From the NCBI GenBank assembly GCA_023390695.1, contig JAEWCJ010000231.1:1-22961 (forward strand): DNA of 22,961 nt, in the 5' to 3' direction. The translations under genes were made by a program, and so were the position numbers. Positions 1 to 9,121 of the stretch are shown here, piece after piece; positions within the stretch are counted from its first letter, which is position 1, and each line of letters begins with the position of its first letter. Source of the stretch: Pseudomonadota bacterium (lineage in GTDB: Bacteria; Pseudomonadota; Alphaproteobacteria; Rhizobiales; Xanthobacteraceae). The notes beneath the pieces were generated by a model that ran no database searches, was not told the origin of the DNA, and saw only the letters and a list, made by a program, of their open reading frames with translations.

Positions 1-2821
1 GGATCGCGTTCTTGGACGCAAGACCGATCAGGGTCACAAGGCCGATCTGGAAATACACGTCGTTGTTCAGACCGCGCAGCCAGATCGCAACCAATGCGCC
101 GAACAGCGCGAATGGCACCGCCAGCACCACGGCGAGCGGTAGCGACCAGCGTTCATACTGGGCCGCCAGAATGAGGAACACCATGATCAGGCCGAAGATC
201 AGCGCCTGCGAGCCGGTCCCGCCGGTGGCTATCTCCTGATAGGCGGAGCCGGTCCAGGCAATCTGATATCCGGCCGGCAGCGCCTCGCTCGCTGCGTCCT
301 GCATCGCCTTGATGGCCTGGCCGGAGGAATAGCCCGGTGCCGGATTGCCCATGACCTTGGCCGACGTGAAGGCGTTGAAGCGATCGACCTGGTCGGGACC
401 GATGATGCGCTCCATCCGCAGCAGCGTGTCGATGGGGATCATGTGGCCGTTGCTGGATTTCACGAAAACCTGCTTCAGGTCTTCTGGCCGTTCGCGGAAA
501 TTCGGTTCCGATTGCAGGTTGACCTGATAATTGCGCCCGAACAGCGTGAAATCGTTGACGTAGAGGCTGCCGAACGTGCTCTGCATGGTCTCGAAAATGG
601 ACGCGATCGGCACGTTCAGCGCCTTTGCCTTCTCACGGTCGAGATGGATCTTGTATTGCGGGACATCGCTGACGAATGTCGTTCGCACGCCTGCGAGTTC
701 GGGACGTTTCGAGGCGGCCTCGACCAGCCTTTGCGTGGCCTCGACCAGCGCCTGCGGGCCGGCGCCGCCGCGATCCTGCACGAAGGCTTCGAAACCTCCG
801 GTATTGCTCATGCCCATGATCGGCGGCGGCGTGAAGGCCATGATCATCGCCTCTTTCACCGGGCCGTTCAGCGCCATGAAGGAGCGCGCCAGCGCTGCCG
901 CGCTTTGCGATGCCTCCGGACGTTCCTTCCAGTCCTTGAGCTGAACAAAGGAGACGCCCGCACTCGGTTTCTGCACGCCTGCAAGCAGGTCAAAGCCGGA
1001 AAAGGTGATGACGTCGGCGACGGCGGGATTGGCCAGGATGCTTTTGTTCACCGTCTCCATGACCTGCTGCGTCCGCGTCAGGGAGGCGGCCGGCGGCAGC
1101 AGCGCCACCGTGAAGACGCTGCCCTGGTCTTCGTCGGGAACGAGCGCGCCTGGAATGCGCACGAACAAATAGCCGGTCACCGCGATCAGGACCGCAAACA
1201 GACCCAGTCCGAGAACCGCCCGGCGGAGCAGGAAGCGGACCCCGGAGGTATAGCCGTTGGTCATCCGGTCGAAGAAGCGGTTGAACCAGCGGAAGGGCGC
1301 CGCCGGTTCGTGATGGCCCGGCTTCAGGATCAGCGCACACAAGGCGGGACTCAGCGTGAGCGCGACGATTCCGGAAATGGTGACGGAAATCGCGATGGTC
1401 ACCGCAAACTGACGGTACATCTCGCCGGCCAGGCCCCCCATGAAAGCCACGGGAATGAACACCGCGCACAGCACGAGGACGATGGCGATCACCGGTCCGG
1501 TGACTTCCTGCATCGCCTTGATCGCCGCCTGCCGCGGCGGCAGCTTTTCCGTGGTCATGATGCGCTCGACATTTTCGAGCACCACGATGGCGTCATCCAC
1601 CACGATGCCGATGGCGAGTACGAGGCCGAACAGGGTCAGCAGGTTGATCGAGAATCCGAGCGCATACATGCCGGCGAATGTGCCGATGATCGAGACCGGC
1701 ACGGCAATGACGGGAATGAGCGTGGCGCGCCAGTTCTGCAAGAAGATGAAGACGTCCGCGATGACCAGTATCATCGCCTCGATGAAGGTCTTGATCACCT
1801 CCTGAATCGATACCCTGACGAATTTCGTCGTATCGAAGGGGATCGCGTACTGGACCCCCTGCGGGAAGGTGGTTTCCAGTTCCGCCATGCGCGCCTTGAC
1901 GGCATCGAGCGTCCCCAGCGCATTGGCGCCGGGCTGCAGATAGATGCCGATCGGCACGGTCGGCGTGCCGTTATGCGTGGCGATGAATGAATAATTCTGC
2001 GCGCCCAGCTCCACCCGGGCAATATCCTTCAGCCGCAGGGCGGCGGCATTGGAATCCGACCGGATGATGATGTCCTCGAACGCCTTGGCATCCGGCAATC
2101 GGCCCTCGGTATTGACGGAATAGGTGAAGGCCAGGTCGTTCTGCGACGGCTCCTCGCCGAAACGGCCCGCCGCGAATTGTGCGTTCTGTTCGCGGATGGC
2201 GGTGGCGACATCGCCGGGGGTGAGGTCGTATTGCGCCAGCTTGTCGGGCCGCAGCCAGATGCGCATCGAATAATTCTTGGCGCCGAACAGGGACGCGTCG
2301 CCGACGCCGGGAATGCGCTTGAGTTCGTCGATGACGTTCAGCAGCGCGTAGTTACTGAGGAAGATGGAATCATAGCGCGCATCCGTCGCCGACATCGTGA
2401 TGATCGCCAGGATGGAGCTCGACTGTTTGTTGACGATCAGGCCCTGTCGCGTCACCTCGGCCGGCAATGTGGAGACGGCGCGCTGGACGCGATTGTTGAC
2501 GTTGATTGTCGCCTGATCGGGGTCGGTTCCGATCTGGAACGTGACCGTGAGGCGCATGGTGCCGGCGCTGGAATTCGTCGATTGCATGTAGAGCATGTTC
2601 TCGACGCCGTTGATCTGCTGTTCCAGCGGCGCCGCCACGGTCTGCGCGACGGTTTCCGCGCTCGCGCCCGGATAGGTCGCCTGCACCACGACCTGCGGCG
2701 GAACGATCTGCGGATATTGCTCCACCGGAAGAACCCGGATGGCGACGAGACCCGCAAGCACGAACACAATGGAAATGACGGCGGCGAAAACCGGCCGGTC
2801 GATGAACGGATTGATCTTCAT
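1..2821 (-). CDS. RND (HAE1/AcrB-type) multidrug efflux permease, C-terminus cut by window edge
   Basis: Inner-membrane proton-driven pump of a tripartite efflux system, expected to export drugs or other hydrophobic compounds with the adjacent adaptor and an outer-membrane channel not seen here. The frame is open from the ATG at 2821 to the window edge, about 940 codons of a family that is usually near 1050. The N-terminus [13 protein letters not shown] is typical of HAE1 permeases. The TM4 motif [16 protein letters not shown] carries the paired aspartates D409/D410, matching AcrB D407/D408. The last visible residues, GLASKNAI, match AcrB TM10-11 and include K937, matching AcrB K940, so the proton-relay residues are present. 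Its ATG overlaps the adaptor stop codon (ATGA), which implies translational coupling. Only the last 100 or so residues are missing, because of the window boundary. The substrate cannot be told from sequence. Confidence 0.95.
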   Translation of the reverse strand, partial: MKINPFIDRPVFAAVISIVFVLAGLVAIRVLPVEQYPQIVPPQVVVQATYPGASAETVAQTVAAPLEQQINGVENMLYMQSTNSSAGTMRLTVTFQIGTDPDQATINVNNRVQRAVSTLPAEVTRQGLIVNKQSSSILAIITMSATDARYDSIFLSNYALLNVIDELKRIPGVGDASLFGAKNYSMRIWLRPDKLAQYDLTPGDVATAIREQNAQFAAGRFGEEPSQNDLAFTYSVNTEGRLPDAKAFEDIIIRSDSNAAALRLKDIARVELGAQNYSFIATHNGTPTVPIGIYLQPGANALGTLDAVKARMAELETTFPQGVQYAIPFDTTKFVRVSIQEVIKTFIEAMILVIADVFIFLQNWRATLIPVIAVPVSIIGTFAGMYALGFSINLLTLFGLVLAIGIVVDDAIVVLENVERIMTTEKLPPRQAAIKAMQEVTGPVIAIVLVLCAVFIPVAFMGGLAGEMYRQFAVTIAISVTISGIVALTLSPALCALILKPGHHEPAAPFRWFNRFFDRMTNGYTSGVRFLLRRAVLGLGLFAVLIAVTGYLFVRIPGALVPDEDQGSVFTVALLPPAASLTRTQQVMETVNKSILANPAVADVITFSGFDLLAGVQKPSAGVSFVQLKDWKERPEASQSAAALARSFMALNGPVKEAMIMAFTPPPIMGMSNTGGFEAFVQDRGGAGPQALVEATQRLVEAASKRPELAGVRTTFVSDVPQYKIHLDREKAKALNVPIASIFETMQSTFGSLYVNDFTLFGRNYQVNLQSEPNFRERPEDLKQVFVKSSNGHMIPIDTLLRMERIIGPDQVDRFNAFTSAKVMGNPAPGYSSGQAIKAMQDAASEALPAGYQIAWTGSAYQEIATGGTGSQALIFGLIMVFLILAAQYERWSLPLAVVLAVPFALFGALVAIWLRGLNNDVYFQIGLVTLIGLASKNAI

Positions 2822-3981
2822 TTCTGGGCGGCTTTCGTGGTCGCGCGGTCCGACGCGGCGACGGTGACGGGCGCTCCCGGTTTGACCTTGATCACGCCCT
2901 CGGTGACGATGCGGTCGCCGGCCTGCAGCCCTTTCTCGACGATCCAGCCGCTGGCGACTTCGCGGCCGATGGTCACCGGCCGCATCGACGCCTTGTTGTC
3001 CTGATCGATCGCATAGACGAATTGTCCCTGCGGGCCCTGCATTACCGCCGCCTGCGGGACGACGATGGTGTCATTGCGGGTGATCCCCTCGACGGAGATA
3101 CGCACGAACTGGCCGGGACGCAGCCGGCTGTCAGGATTGGGGACCACGGCACGCGCGCGGACCGTGCCGGTCTGCAGGTCGACGCTGCTGTCGGTGAAGT
3201 CGACATGGCCGGTGTGGTCGTAGGTCTTCCCGTCCCCGAAACCGATCCTGGCTCTCAGTTTTCCGTCTTCCGGGCCTTGGCCCTCCCCAGAGGCGAGGAG
3301 ACGCCGGATCTCTGTCGCTTCCTCGTCCGTGAAGGAAAAATGGACATAAACCGGATCGAGCTGACTGATGCGGGTGAGCAGGCTGTCATTGGCGCCGGTT
3401 CCCACCAGGCTGCCTTCGGGCAGCAGGCGGTAGCTCGTCACGCCGGAAATCGGAGCCGTGATCGTCGTGTAGCCGAGATTGATTTCGGCCGTCCGCACTT
3501 GTGCCGCGGCGCCTGCAACGGCGGCCTTTGCCAGTTCATGCGCGGCCACCGCGTCGTCGCGCGCCTTCTCCGACCCGTACTGCCTCTGGAACAGCGTGGT
3601 GGCGCGCTCGGCATCCCGCTCGGTGCGGGAAAGCTGGGCTTGCGCTTCCTGCAACTGGGCCTTGGCGCGCGCCAGTTCGGCTTCGTAGGGCGCCGGATCG
3701 ATCCGGAACAGCACATCGCCGGCCTTGACGGTTGCGCCCTCGATGAATGCCTTTTCCTGCAGGATCCCCGAGACGCGGGCACGGACTTCGACCTCCCGGA
3801 ACGCGGCAACGCGGCCGGCATAATCGAAGCGGAGAGGAACGGGGCGGGCCTGAATCTCGGACACGGCCACATTCGGAGGCGGCGGCGCGGGTGGCTGGGC
3901 AGTCCCGCTGTCACAGGCGGCCAGTCCCAGAGCAGCCATCGCGGCTCCGAGCCGGAAAAACATGTTTCCATTTAGGCGCAT
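2818..3981 (-). CDS. RND efflux periplasmic adaptor (membrane fusion protein), lipoprotein
   Basis: Periplasmic adaptor linking the RND pump to an outer-membrane channel. The 387-residue length fits the AcrA/MexA family. The N-terminus is a lipoprotein signal with lipobox LAAC at C23, so the protein should be anchored to the inner membrane by lipid. A biotinyl-lipoyl-like half motif ([17 protein letters not shown], about residues 67-83) is followed by an alpha-helical hairpin rich in Ala, Glu and Gln (about 100-165). The second lipoyl half ([12 protein letters not shown]) and the beta-barrel and membrane-proximal domains ([14 protein letters not shown]) come next. The start at 3981 has GGACC about 8 bases upstream; an in-frame ATG at 3963 would also leave a complete signal peptide. 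It is the first gene of the two-gene adaptor-permease operon, divergent from the TetR gene and probably repressed by it. Confidence 0.95.
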   Translation of the reverse strand: MRLNGNMFFRLGAAMAALGLAACDSGTAQPPAPPPPNVAVSEIQARPVPLRFDYAGRVAAFREVEVRARVSGILQEKAFIEGATVKAGDVLFRIDPAPYEAELARAKAQLQEAQAQLSRTERDAERATTLFQRQYGSEKARDDAVAAHELAKAAVAGAAAQVRTAEINLGYTTITAPISGVTSYRLLPEGSLVGTGANDSLLTRISQLDPVYVHFSFTDEEATEIRRLLASGEGQGPEDGKLRARIGFGDGKTYDHTGHVDFTDSSVDLQTGTVRARAVVPNPDSRLRPGQFVRISVEGITRNDTIVVPQAAVMQGPQGQFVYAIDQDNKASMRPVTIGREVASGWIVEKGLQAGDRIVTEGVIKVKPGAPVTVAASDRATTKAAQK

Positions 3982-4018
3982 ATGCGGTCCATTTCAAATT
4001 GAAGCTGAGATTACTTTG

Positions 4019-4047
4019 ATTTTGCATTGCAGCATATATACATACAA
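4019..4047 (-). promoter_or_regulatory. Candidate promoter for the efflux operon
   Basis: Reading the minus strand, a -35-like TTGTAT (4047-4042) is followed after 17 bases by CAAAAT (4024-4019), placing a start site roughly 30 bases before the adaptor ATG. The -35 element overlaps the inverted repeat at 4039-4058, the arrangement expected for repression by the divergent TetR protein. The -10 match is mediocre, so this is inference. Confidence 0.35.
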
Positions 4048-4058
4048 GAACGTATGTA
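4039..4058. promoter_or_regulatory. Inverted-repeat operator for the TetR/AcrR-type repressor
   Basis: Perfect inverted repeat TACATAC-N6-GTATGTA in the 89-bp gap between the divergent efflux operon and the tetR gene. The half-sites are the same as the outer half-sites of the E. coli AcrR box as I recall it (TACATAC...GTATGTA), but the spacer is 6 bases rather than about 10. The repeat ends just before the repressor ribosome-binding site (AAAGGA, 4058-4063), so binding could block both divergent genes. Confidence 0.75.
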
Positions 4059-4070
4059 AAGGACGAAACT

Positions 4071-4688
4071 ATGGCCCGGAAAACGAAAGCGGAAGCCGGA
4101 GAGACACGGGAGAAGATCCTCGACGCCGCCGAACTCCTGTTTTTCGAACGTGGCGTAACCCAAACCTCGCTGGAGCAGATCGCGGAGGAGGCCGGGGTGA
4201 CGCGCGGCGCGATCTATTGGCACTTCTCCAACAAGGTGGATTTGTTCCGGGCGCTGCACGAGCGCGTGCGCTTGCCGCAGGAGGACATGATCGAACAGGC
4301 CTCGGCGGATGGTCACCCCGATCCGCTTGGCCTGATCGAGCAGGTGTCGCTGGATTGTCTGAAAATCATGGCGTCGGATGTGAGGCGGCAGCGCGTCTAC
4401 GCGATTCTGCTGTTCCGGTCCGAGTATGTCGGCGAGATGGCGGAAGCCCTGAAGCGGCAGCAGGATGCGGATGCGGTCATGCGCGCCAACCTGCTCCGCA
4501 TTTTTATGATGGCAAGCGAGAACGGCACGTTGAGCCCGCATTGGACGCCGGCAGTCGCCGCGACGACATTCGCATCCATGATGAGAGGGTTGTGGGCGGA
4601 CTGGCTGCGCTACGGCCGCTCATTCGACCTGATGACGGTCGCCTCGCAATGCATCACGGAATTGTTCACGTCCTTCCGGGCGAAATGA
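4071..4688 (+). CDS. TetR/AcrR-family repressor of the divergent efflux operon
   Basis: Ligand-responsive transcriptional repressor, 205 residues, normal for the family. The N-terminal TetR DNA-binding domain is clear: TREKILDAAELLFFERGV, then helix-turn-helix about residues 33-52 ending in GVTRGAIYWHFSNKVDLF, which is close to AcrR/TtgR/MexZ-type regulators. The C-terminal part resembles the AcrR ligand-binding domain (QRVYAILLFRSEYV; MMRGLWADWLRYG). The ATG at 4071 is preceded by AAAGGA at 7-base spacing. Divergent position, family and the palindrome at 4039-4058 together support local regulation of the pump and autoregulation. The gene converges on the DUF2336 gene, with 19 bases between stops. 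Confidence 0.93.
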   Translation: MARKTKAEAGETREKILDAAELLFFERGVTQTSLEQIAEEAGVTRGAIYWHFSNKVDLFRALHERVRLPQEDMIEQASADGHPDPLGLIEQVSLDCLKIMASDVRRQRVYAILLFRSEYVGEMAEALKRQQDADAVMRANLLRIFMMASENGTLSPHWTPAVAATTFASMMRGLWADWLRYGRSFDLMTVASQCITELFTSFRAK

Positions 4689-4707
4689 TCGCCGGCGGGA
4701 GCCGCTG

Positions 4708-5850
4708 TCAGCCCGCATCCGCATATTGCACGATAGCCGGCGCAATCGAGGGTGCGTTCGTCTCCGCGATCATCTTGCTGCGCATGGAATAGAATTCCAG
4801 CGCCTGTTTGGCCGTGTTGACCTGCAGCTTCTCGTAATTCGCCTGCGCGTGGTCGAGATCCATCGCCGACATGCCGCGATTGGCTGCCGGCAATTGCAGC
4901 AGAGCCTTCGTCGTCGACCAGTAGCAGCGCGCCGCCTTGGCGAGGATCAGCACCATGTCCGGGCTTTCGTCGAGCAAGGCACGCTCCACCAGGTCGATCG
5001 GGAACGGCCCGAACATCGACAAGGCGACGACGGTTTGCTCGAAATTGTTGGCGCGGGCAAAGGCGTGCACGTCGGATTCGCCGAACTGGCTGGTCTTGCA
5101 CAGCCGCTTCACGCGCTGCTTGGCCTTCGCATGCTCGCGTGACGAGGCGCGCACCTCGTGGCTGATGGTGCTGGAAATTTCCGACACCACCTCGCGGATT
5201 GCCTCGGCCACGTCCGGATGCGCCGCTTCCAGTTTTGCGCGCACCGAAGCGGAAGCGGAATCCAGAAGTTTCAGGAAATGATGCCGTGGAATGTCGCGGC
5301 GGGCGCCGACATAACGCGCCAGCGTGTCGTCGCCGCGTGCGCGCGCCACCAGCTTGCCGAAGCCCTGGTCGGAGAAACGCGCCCCTGAATTCTTCGCCAC
5401 CGAATGCACGACGTCGCGGTCGCCGCGCTCCACAAGCACGTCGGTGACGGCCTCGCTCAGTTGCGGGCGTTGCGTGATGGCATGCAGGTGGTCCTGGCTC
5501 TTGGTCTTCGCGGTCTCGACAAGATCCTCGTCGCTGAGCCGCGGAGAGGATTTCAGCACCGGCACCGCGATGTCCGCGATATCATCGAAGGCGAGCGAGC
5601 GAATGATCTTGATCGGCGCGTCTGCGACGTCGGCCAGCCGCTTCGACAGCTTGACCCGCGCCTTGGTCTCGATCGAGGATGACAATGTGAGCAGAACGTC
5701 ATCGAACAGGGAAAGCTGTTCGTCGCTGTAGCGGCCTGAGCCGGCCATGAACAGGTCGGTGACCAGGGTCAGGGCCTTCTGCCGCTTTTTTGCAGTCCCC
5801 GTCGAAATCGCGTGTTCAAGTTCCTGGATCAGCGACGAGTGGTCCTGCAT
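4708..5850 (-). CDS. DUF2336-domain protein, paralog A
   Basis: Alphaproteobacterial protein of unknown function, 380 residues, predicted soluble and largely alpha-helical; no signal peptide or membrane segment is visible. It is collinear with the next gene upstream (5988-7121) without obvious gaps and shares about half or more of its residues by eye. Shared blocks include LTLVTDLF, SLAFDD, TKSQDHLHAI, LSEAVTDVLVERGD, NSGARFS, DIPRHHFLKLL, SASVRAKLEAA, ESDVHAFAR and VERALLDE. I recognise the TDVLVERGD...NSGARFS region as DUF2336-type. It contains no catalytic motif that I can identify. The ATG at 5850 has only a weak upstream GGA. The two paralogs lie head-to-tail with a 137-bp gap, so this one may be read from the upstream promoter or its own. 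Confidence 0.85.
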   Translation of the reverse strand: MQDHSSLIQELEHAISTGTAKKRQKALTLVTDLFMAGSGRYSDEQLSLFDDVLLTLSSSIETKARVKLSKRLADVADAPIKIIRSLAFDDIADIAVPVLKSSPRLSDEDLVETAKTKSQDHLHAITQRPQLSEAVTDVLVERGDRDVVHSVAKNSGARFSDQGFGKLVARARGDDTLARYVGARRDIPRHHFLKLLDSASASVRAKLEAAHPDVAEAIREVVSEISSTISHEVRASSREHAKAKQRVKRLCKTSQFGESDVHAFARANNFEQTVVALSMFGPFPIDLVERALLDESPDMVLILAKAARCYWSTTKALLQLPAANRGMSAMDLDHAQANYEKLQVNTAKQALEFYSMRSKMIAETNAPSIAPAIVQYADAG

Positions 5851-5987
5851 GGCGATGATTCCGTGTGGCCTAAATCTTTGTTCTAATCGCGAGGGCGCAT
5901 AACGCGCCTTGATGGTTCATTGCTAAAGCGCAGACATGAAAAGTCCTTGCCCAAGCGTCGCTAAAATTTGAGGCATCTTGCGGTTTA

Positions 5988-7121
5988 TCACGCGGACTGC
6001 AGGATGGCGCCGTGCGCCGTCTCTTTGGCAGCTGCCCCAGGCATGTCGCGGCGCGACCGATAGAATTCCATCGCTTCCTTCGCGGTCTCAACCTTGAGTT
6101 TGTCGAATTCGCTCATCGCCTTGTCGAGATCGAGCGGCGACAAGGCGCGGTTGGAGGCCGACATGAGCAGGATAGCCTTCGTCGTGGACCAGCAGCATTC
6201 GGCCGCGCGGGCCAGCACCAGCACGAGGTCGGGCCGTTCGTCCAGCAGGGCGCGTTCGACAAGTTCGATCGGGAACTGGCCGAGGGCCGCGAAAGCGACT
6301 GCGGTCCGTTCGAAATTGTGCAGGCGCGCAAAGGCGTGAACGTCGGATTCGGTGATCTTGCGATTGATGCGCAGGCGCCCGACCTGGGCCTTCGCCGTGG
6401 CATGCTCCTGCGACGCGTTGCGCACGACGCCGCTGATCTTGTCGGAGATTTCCGCCACCACGTCGCGCACGGCCTCCGCGGCATGCGGATTGGCCGCTTC
6501 CAGCTTGGCGCGTACGGACGCCGACGCGGTTTCCAGCAGTTTGAGGAAGTGATGGCGGGGGATGTCGCTGCGTGCGCCGACAATGCCGGCCAGCGTGTCG
6601 TCGCTGCTGGCCTGCGCCACCAGCTTGGTGAAGGCAATGCTGGAAAAGCGAGCGCCGCTATTGCGGGTGACGGAATGCACGACGCGCTGGTCGCCGCGCT
6701 CGACCAGGACGTCGGTCACCGCTTCGCTCAGGGTGCGGCGCTGGCTGATCGCGTGCAGATGGTCCTGGCTCTTGGTGCGGGCATTGGCCACGAGATCCGA
6801 ATCGTTAAGCTGGTCGGACGAGGTCAGGATCGGACCGGCGATTTCGATGGAATCGTCGAAAGCGAGCGAGCGCACGACGCGCGCCGGCGCATTGTCGATG
6901 GCGGCCAGACGCCGCGACAGTTTGGCGCGCGCCTTTTCCTCGATTGCGGCCGAGAGCGGCAGCAGCATTTCGTCGAACAGCGATATCTGTTCGCTCGTAT
7001 AGCGGCTGGAGCCGGCAACGAAGAGGTCGGTGACCAGGGTCAGGAGCTTGAGCTTCTTCTTCGGTGTCCCGGACGTGATCGCCACGTCAAGTTCCTGAAG
7101 AAGGGACGAAAAATCGGACAT
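5988..7121 (-). CDS. DUF2336-domain protein, paralog B
   Basis: Second member of a tandem DUF2336 pair, 377 residues from the chosen start. An upstream in-frame ATG exists at 7199, but the start at 7121 (MSDFSSLLQELD) is preferred because it aligns with paralog A (MQDHSSLIQELE) and has a G-rich ribosome-binding site (GGGTGGG) just upstream. It carries the same conserved blocks as paralog A, most strongly TKSQDHLHAI, LSEAVTDVLVERGD, DIPRHHFLKLL and SASVRAKLEAA. The C-terminal 15-20 residues differ from paralog A. Function unknown; no enzymatic motif seen. The leader contains a 14-bp direct repeat (7173-7186 and 7221-7234) that might be an operator. Confidence 0.86.
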   Translation of the reverse strand: MSDFSSLLQELDVAITSGTPKKKLKLLTLVTDLFVAGSSRYTSEQISLFDEMLLPLSAAIEEKARAKLSRRLAAIDNAPARVVRSLAFDDSIEIAGPILTSSDQLNDSDLVANARTKSQDHLHAISQRRTLSEAVTDVLVERGDQRVVHSVTRNSGARFSSIAFTKLVAQASSDDTLAGIVGARSDIPRHHFLKLLETASASVRAKLEAANPHAAEAVRDVVAEISDKISGVVRNASQEHATAKAQVGRLRINRKITESDVHAFARLHNFERTAVAFAALGQFPIELVERALLDERPDLVLVLARAAECCWSTTKAILLMSASNRALSPLDLDKAMSEFDKLKVETAKEAMEFYRSRRDMPGAAAKETAHGAILQSA

Positions 7122-7172
7122 GACCCACCCGCGCATTCCAGGCAAAACCGCGCATCCGCAAAAACCGGTCGC

Positions 7173-7234
7173 GCCACAGGTGTGATAGGGCAAAGGCATG
7201 AATTATTTTTGCCGGGAATGGCCGCAGGTGTGAT
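7173..7234. repeat. Pair of 14-bp direct repeats upstream of DUF2336 paralog B
   Basis: GCCACAGGTGTGAT at 7173-7186 and GCCGCAGGTGTGAT at 7221-7234 differ at one base and start 48 bp apart. They lie 52-113 bp upstream of the DUF2336 start codon, a reasonable place for a regulator to bind. I did not notice the same sequence upstream of paralog A. Regulatory function is a guess. Confidence 0.45.
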
Positions 7235-7376
7235 TCAAAGTTTAATAAAATGAGGTGGATCTCCGACGGTAATAGGATTTTATGCCTGCGAAGCATGGCT
7301 GCGGGTTGCAAGTCGCCGCGTCCGGCTGGCGATACCGGTCAGCCGCATGTCCTTCGAGGACAAGGTGGAACACTAT

Positions 7377-7405
7377 TTGCGCAGCGCAGCATCGCTTCCT
7401 ATAAG
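7377..7405 (+). promoter_or_regulatory. Candidate sigma70-type promoter for the ACT/DUF711/MBL cluster
   Basis: TTGCGC (7377-7382), a 17-base spacer and TATAAG (7400-7405) precede the ACT gene start at 7443. Transcription would begin near 7412, leaving a leader of about 30 bases with GGAG before the ATG. Confidence 0.5.
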
Positions 7406-7442
7406 GCAGCCAGACTCACGCCACTGCCCGGAGACTTCACGC

Positions 7443-7739
7443 ATGGCCACCCCGAAACCGACCGCCGGACGGGCGATCGTCACCATTGTCGGTCTCGACC
7501 GCGTCGGCATCATCGCCGGCATCGCCAATGCGCTGGCCGAAGCCAATGTGAACATTCTCGACATCAGCCAGTCGGTCATGCGGGAAGAATTCTTTACCAT
7601 GATCATGATGGTCGACCTGGGCACGTCGAAGCTGGGATTCGAGGAGATCGCGGCGCGCCTGAAGGCCAAGGGCGAGGTCCTTTCGGTGCAGGTCGAGATC
7701 CAGCGCGAAGACATTTTCAAAGCCATGCACCGGGTATGA
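7443..7739 (+). CDS. ACT-domain protein, UPF0237 type
   Basis: Small regulatory-type protein of 98 residues made almost entirely of one ACT domain, as in GcvR-like and UPF0237 proteins. The start of the domain is clear: [23 protein letters not shown] split over the first strand and helix, then [12 protein letters not shown] and [14 protein letters not shown] domains usually bind amino acids or other small ligands. The ATG at 7443 is chosen because the family begins just before the first strand and because CGGAGA sits upstream; a start at 7347 would add an unsupported extension. The stop lies 1 base before the ATG of the DUF711 gene, a pairing (UPF0237 next to UPF0210) that I know from other bacteria including Streptococcus. 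Function is unknown. Confidence 0.9.
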   Translation: MATPKPTAGRAIVTIVGLDRVGIIAGIANALAEANVNILDISQSVMREEFFTMIMMVDLGTSKLGFEEIAARLKAKGEVLSVQVEIQREDIFKAMHRV

Positions 7740-7740
7740 C

Positions 7741-9111
7741 ATGCGAACGCTGAATTACTCCGCCGAGGAGATTGTCGAAACTATCGACATGGTGCGGGTG
7801 GAGCGGCTCGATATCCGCACGGTCACCATCGGCATCAGCCTGTTTGATTGCGTCGGGAGCGACACCGCGACGCTCTGCGAGCGCATCTACAACAAGGTGA
7901 CAAAAGTCGCCGCCGAACTGACGCGCACCACACGCGACATCGGGCAGGAATTCGGGTTGCCGATCATCAACAACCGGGTTTCGGTGACGCCGATCTCGCT
8001 GGTGGCGGGGCAGGCCGACGTGGACGGCTTCGTGCAGATCGCGCAGACGCTCGACCGCGCGGCCGATACGCTCGGCATCGATTTCATCGGCGGTTTCTCG
8101 GCGCATGTCGAGAAGGGCATGACTGGGGCCGACCGCAACCTGATCGCCGCCATTCCGCGGGCTTTGGCCGAGACCAAGCGCGTCTGTTCCTCGGTTAATA
8201 TCGGATCGACCAAGGCGGGCCTCAATATGGATGCGGTCGCGCTGATGGGACGGACGATCAAGGAGTCCGCCGCACTCACCGCGGATCGCGGGTCGATCGG
8301 CTGCGCCAAGCTCGTCGTGTTCTGCAACGCCGTGCAGGACAACCCGTTCATGGCCGGTGCTTTCCATGGGACCGGAGAGCCCGACGCTGTGGTCAATGTC
8401 GGCGTCAGCGGCCCCGGCGTTGTGCTCCGGGCGCTGGAACAGGCGCCGGATCAGGATTTCGGTGCACTCGCCTCGCTGATCAAGCGCATGGCCTTCAAGA
8501 TCACGCGTGCGGGAGAACTTGTCGGACGGACCGCATCCGAGCGGCTTGGGATTCCTTTCGGTATTGTCGACCTGTCGCTGGCGCCGACGCCGGCCAAAGG
8601 CGACAGCGTGGCACGCATTCTGGAGGCCATGGGCCTGGAGCGGGTAGGGACGCATGGCTCGACCGCCGCGCTCGCCCTGCTCAATGACGCGGTGAAGAAG
8701 GGCGGTGCGATGGCTTCAAGCTATGTCGGTGGATTGTCCGGCGCCTTCATCCCGGTGTCGGAAGACGAGGGCATGATCGAAGCGGCCGAGCACGGCGACA
8801 TCTCGCTCGACAAGCTGGAAGCCATGACCGCCGTCTGTTCGGTCGGTCTCGACATGATCGCGTTGCCTGGCGAGACGCCGGCGGAAACGATATCGGCGAT
8901 CATTGCCGACGAGGCGGCGATCGGCATGATCAACAAGAAGACGACGGCTGTGCGCGTCATCCCCGTGGCTGGCAAGACGGCGGGGGATCTGGTGGAATTC
9001 GGCGGGTTGCTTGGGCATGCCCGTATCATTCCGGTGAACAAGCGCTCTAGCGCGCGCTTCATCAATCGCGGCGGCCGCATCCCGGCACCGTTGCAGGCGC
9101 TGAACAACTGA
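7741..9111 (+). CDS. DUF711 / UPF0210 'PFL-like' family protein
   Basis: 456-residue protein of the UPF0210 (DUF711) family, whose structural relatives have a pyruvate-formate-lyase-like fold; databases label them 'PFL family protein' but no reaction is established to my knowledge. Visible family features are the N-terminus ([20 protein letters not shown]), [12 protein letters not shown], a central [10 protein letters not shown] block and the C-terminal [16 protein letters not shown] do not see the glycyl-radical loop (RVxGY) of true PFL, so radical catalysis is doubtful. Length is normal for the family. It is tightly coupled to the ACT gene (1-base gap) and 10 bases upstream of an MBL hydrolase, which suggests one transcript. 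The ACT protein may be a ligand sensor or partner. Confidence 0.92.
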   Translation: MRTLNYSAEEIVETIDMVRVERLDIRTVTIGISLFDCVGSDTATLCERIYNKVTKVAAELTRTTRDIGQEFGLPIINNRVSVTPISLVAGQADVDGFVQIAQTLDRAADTLGIDFIGGFSAHVEKGMTGADRNLIAAIPRALAETKRVCSSVNIGSTKAGLNMDAVALMGRTIKESAALTADRGSIGCAKLVVFCNAVQDNPFMAGAFHGTGEPDAVVNVGVSGPGVVLRALEQAPDQDFGALASLIKRMAFKITRAGELVGRTASERLGIPFGIVDLSLAPTPAKGDSVARILEAMGLERVGTHGSTAALALLNDAVKKGGAMASSYVGGLSGAFIPVSEDEGMIEAAEHGDISLDKLEAMTAVCSVGLDMIALPGETPAETISAIIADEAAIGMINKKTTAVRVIPVAGKTAGDLVEFGGLLGHARIIPVNKRSSARFINRGGRIPAPLQALNN

Positions 9112-9121
9112 CCGGGCGCGC

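Larger units (their letters stand above)
7122..7442. other. 321-bp divergent intergenic region
   Basis: No gene is supported here. It separates the minus-strand DUF2336 pair from the plus-strand ACT/DUF711/MBL cluster and should hold both promoters. It contains an imperfect 14-bp direct repeat at 7173-7186 and 7221-7234, an AT-rich patch around 7201-7250, and a good sigma70-type hexamer pair at 7377-7405. An ATG at 7347 is in frame with the ACT gene but would add 32 residues not typical of that family. Confidence 0.6.

Noticed and set aside
443..1990. 515-codon plus-strand open frame
   Set aside because: It is antisense to the RND permease, rich in Arg, His, Gly and Asp, and has no domain; the permease frame on the other strand carries clear AcrB motifs.
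5885..5915. GGCGC/GCGCC hairpin between the two DUF2336 genes
   Set aside because: The stem is only about 5 bp and has no T-run in either direction, so it is not supported as a terminator.
6012..7253. 413-codon plus-strand open frame
   Set aside because: It is the antisense shadow of DUF2336 paralog B; paralogy with 4708-5850 identifies the minus-strand frame as coding.
7717..8655. 312-codon minus-strand open frame
   Set aside because: It is antisense to the DUF711 gene, whose conserved family motifs and tight spacing identify the plus strand as coding.
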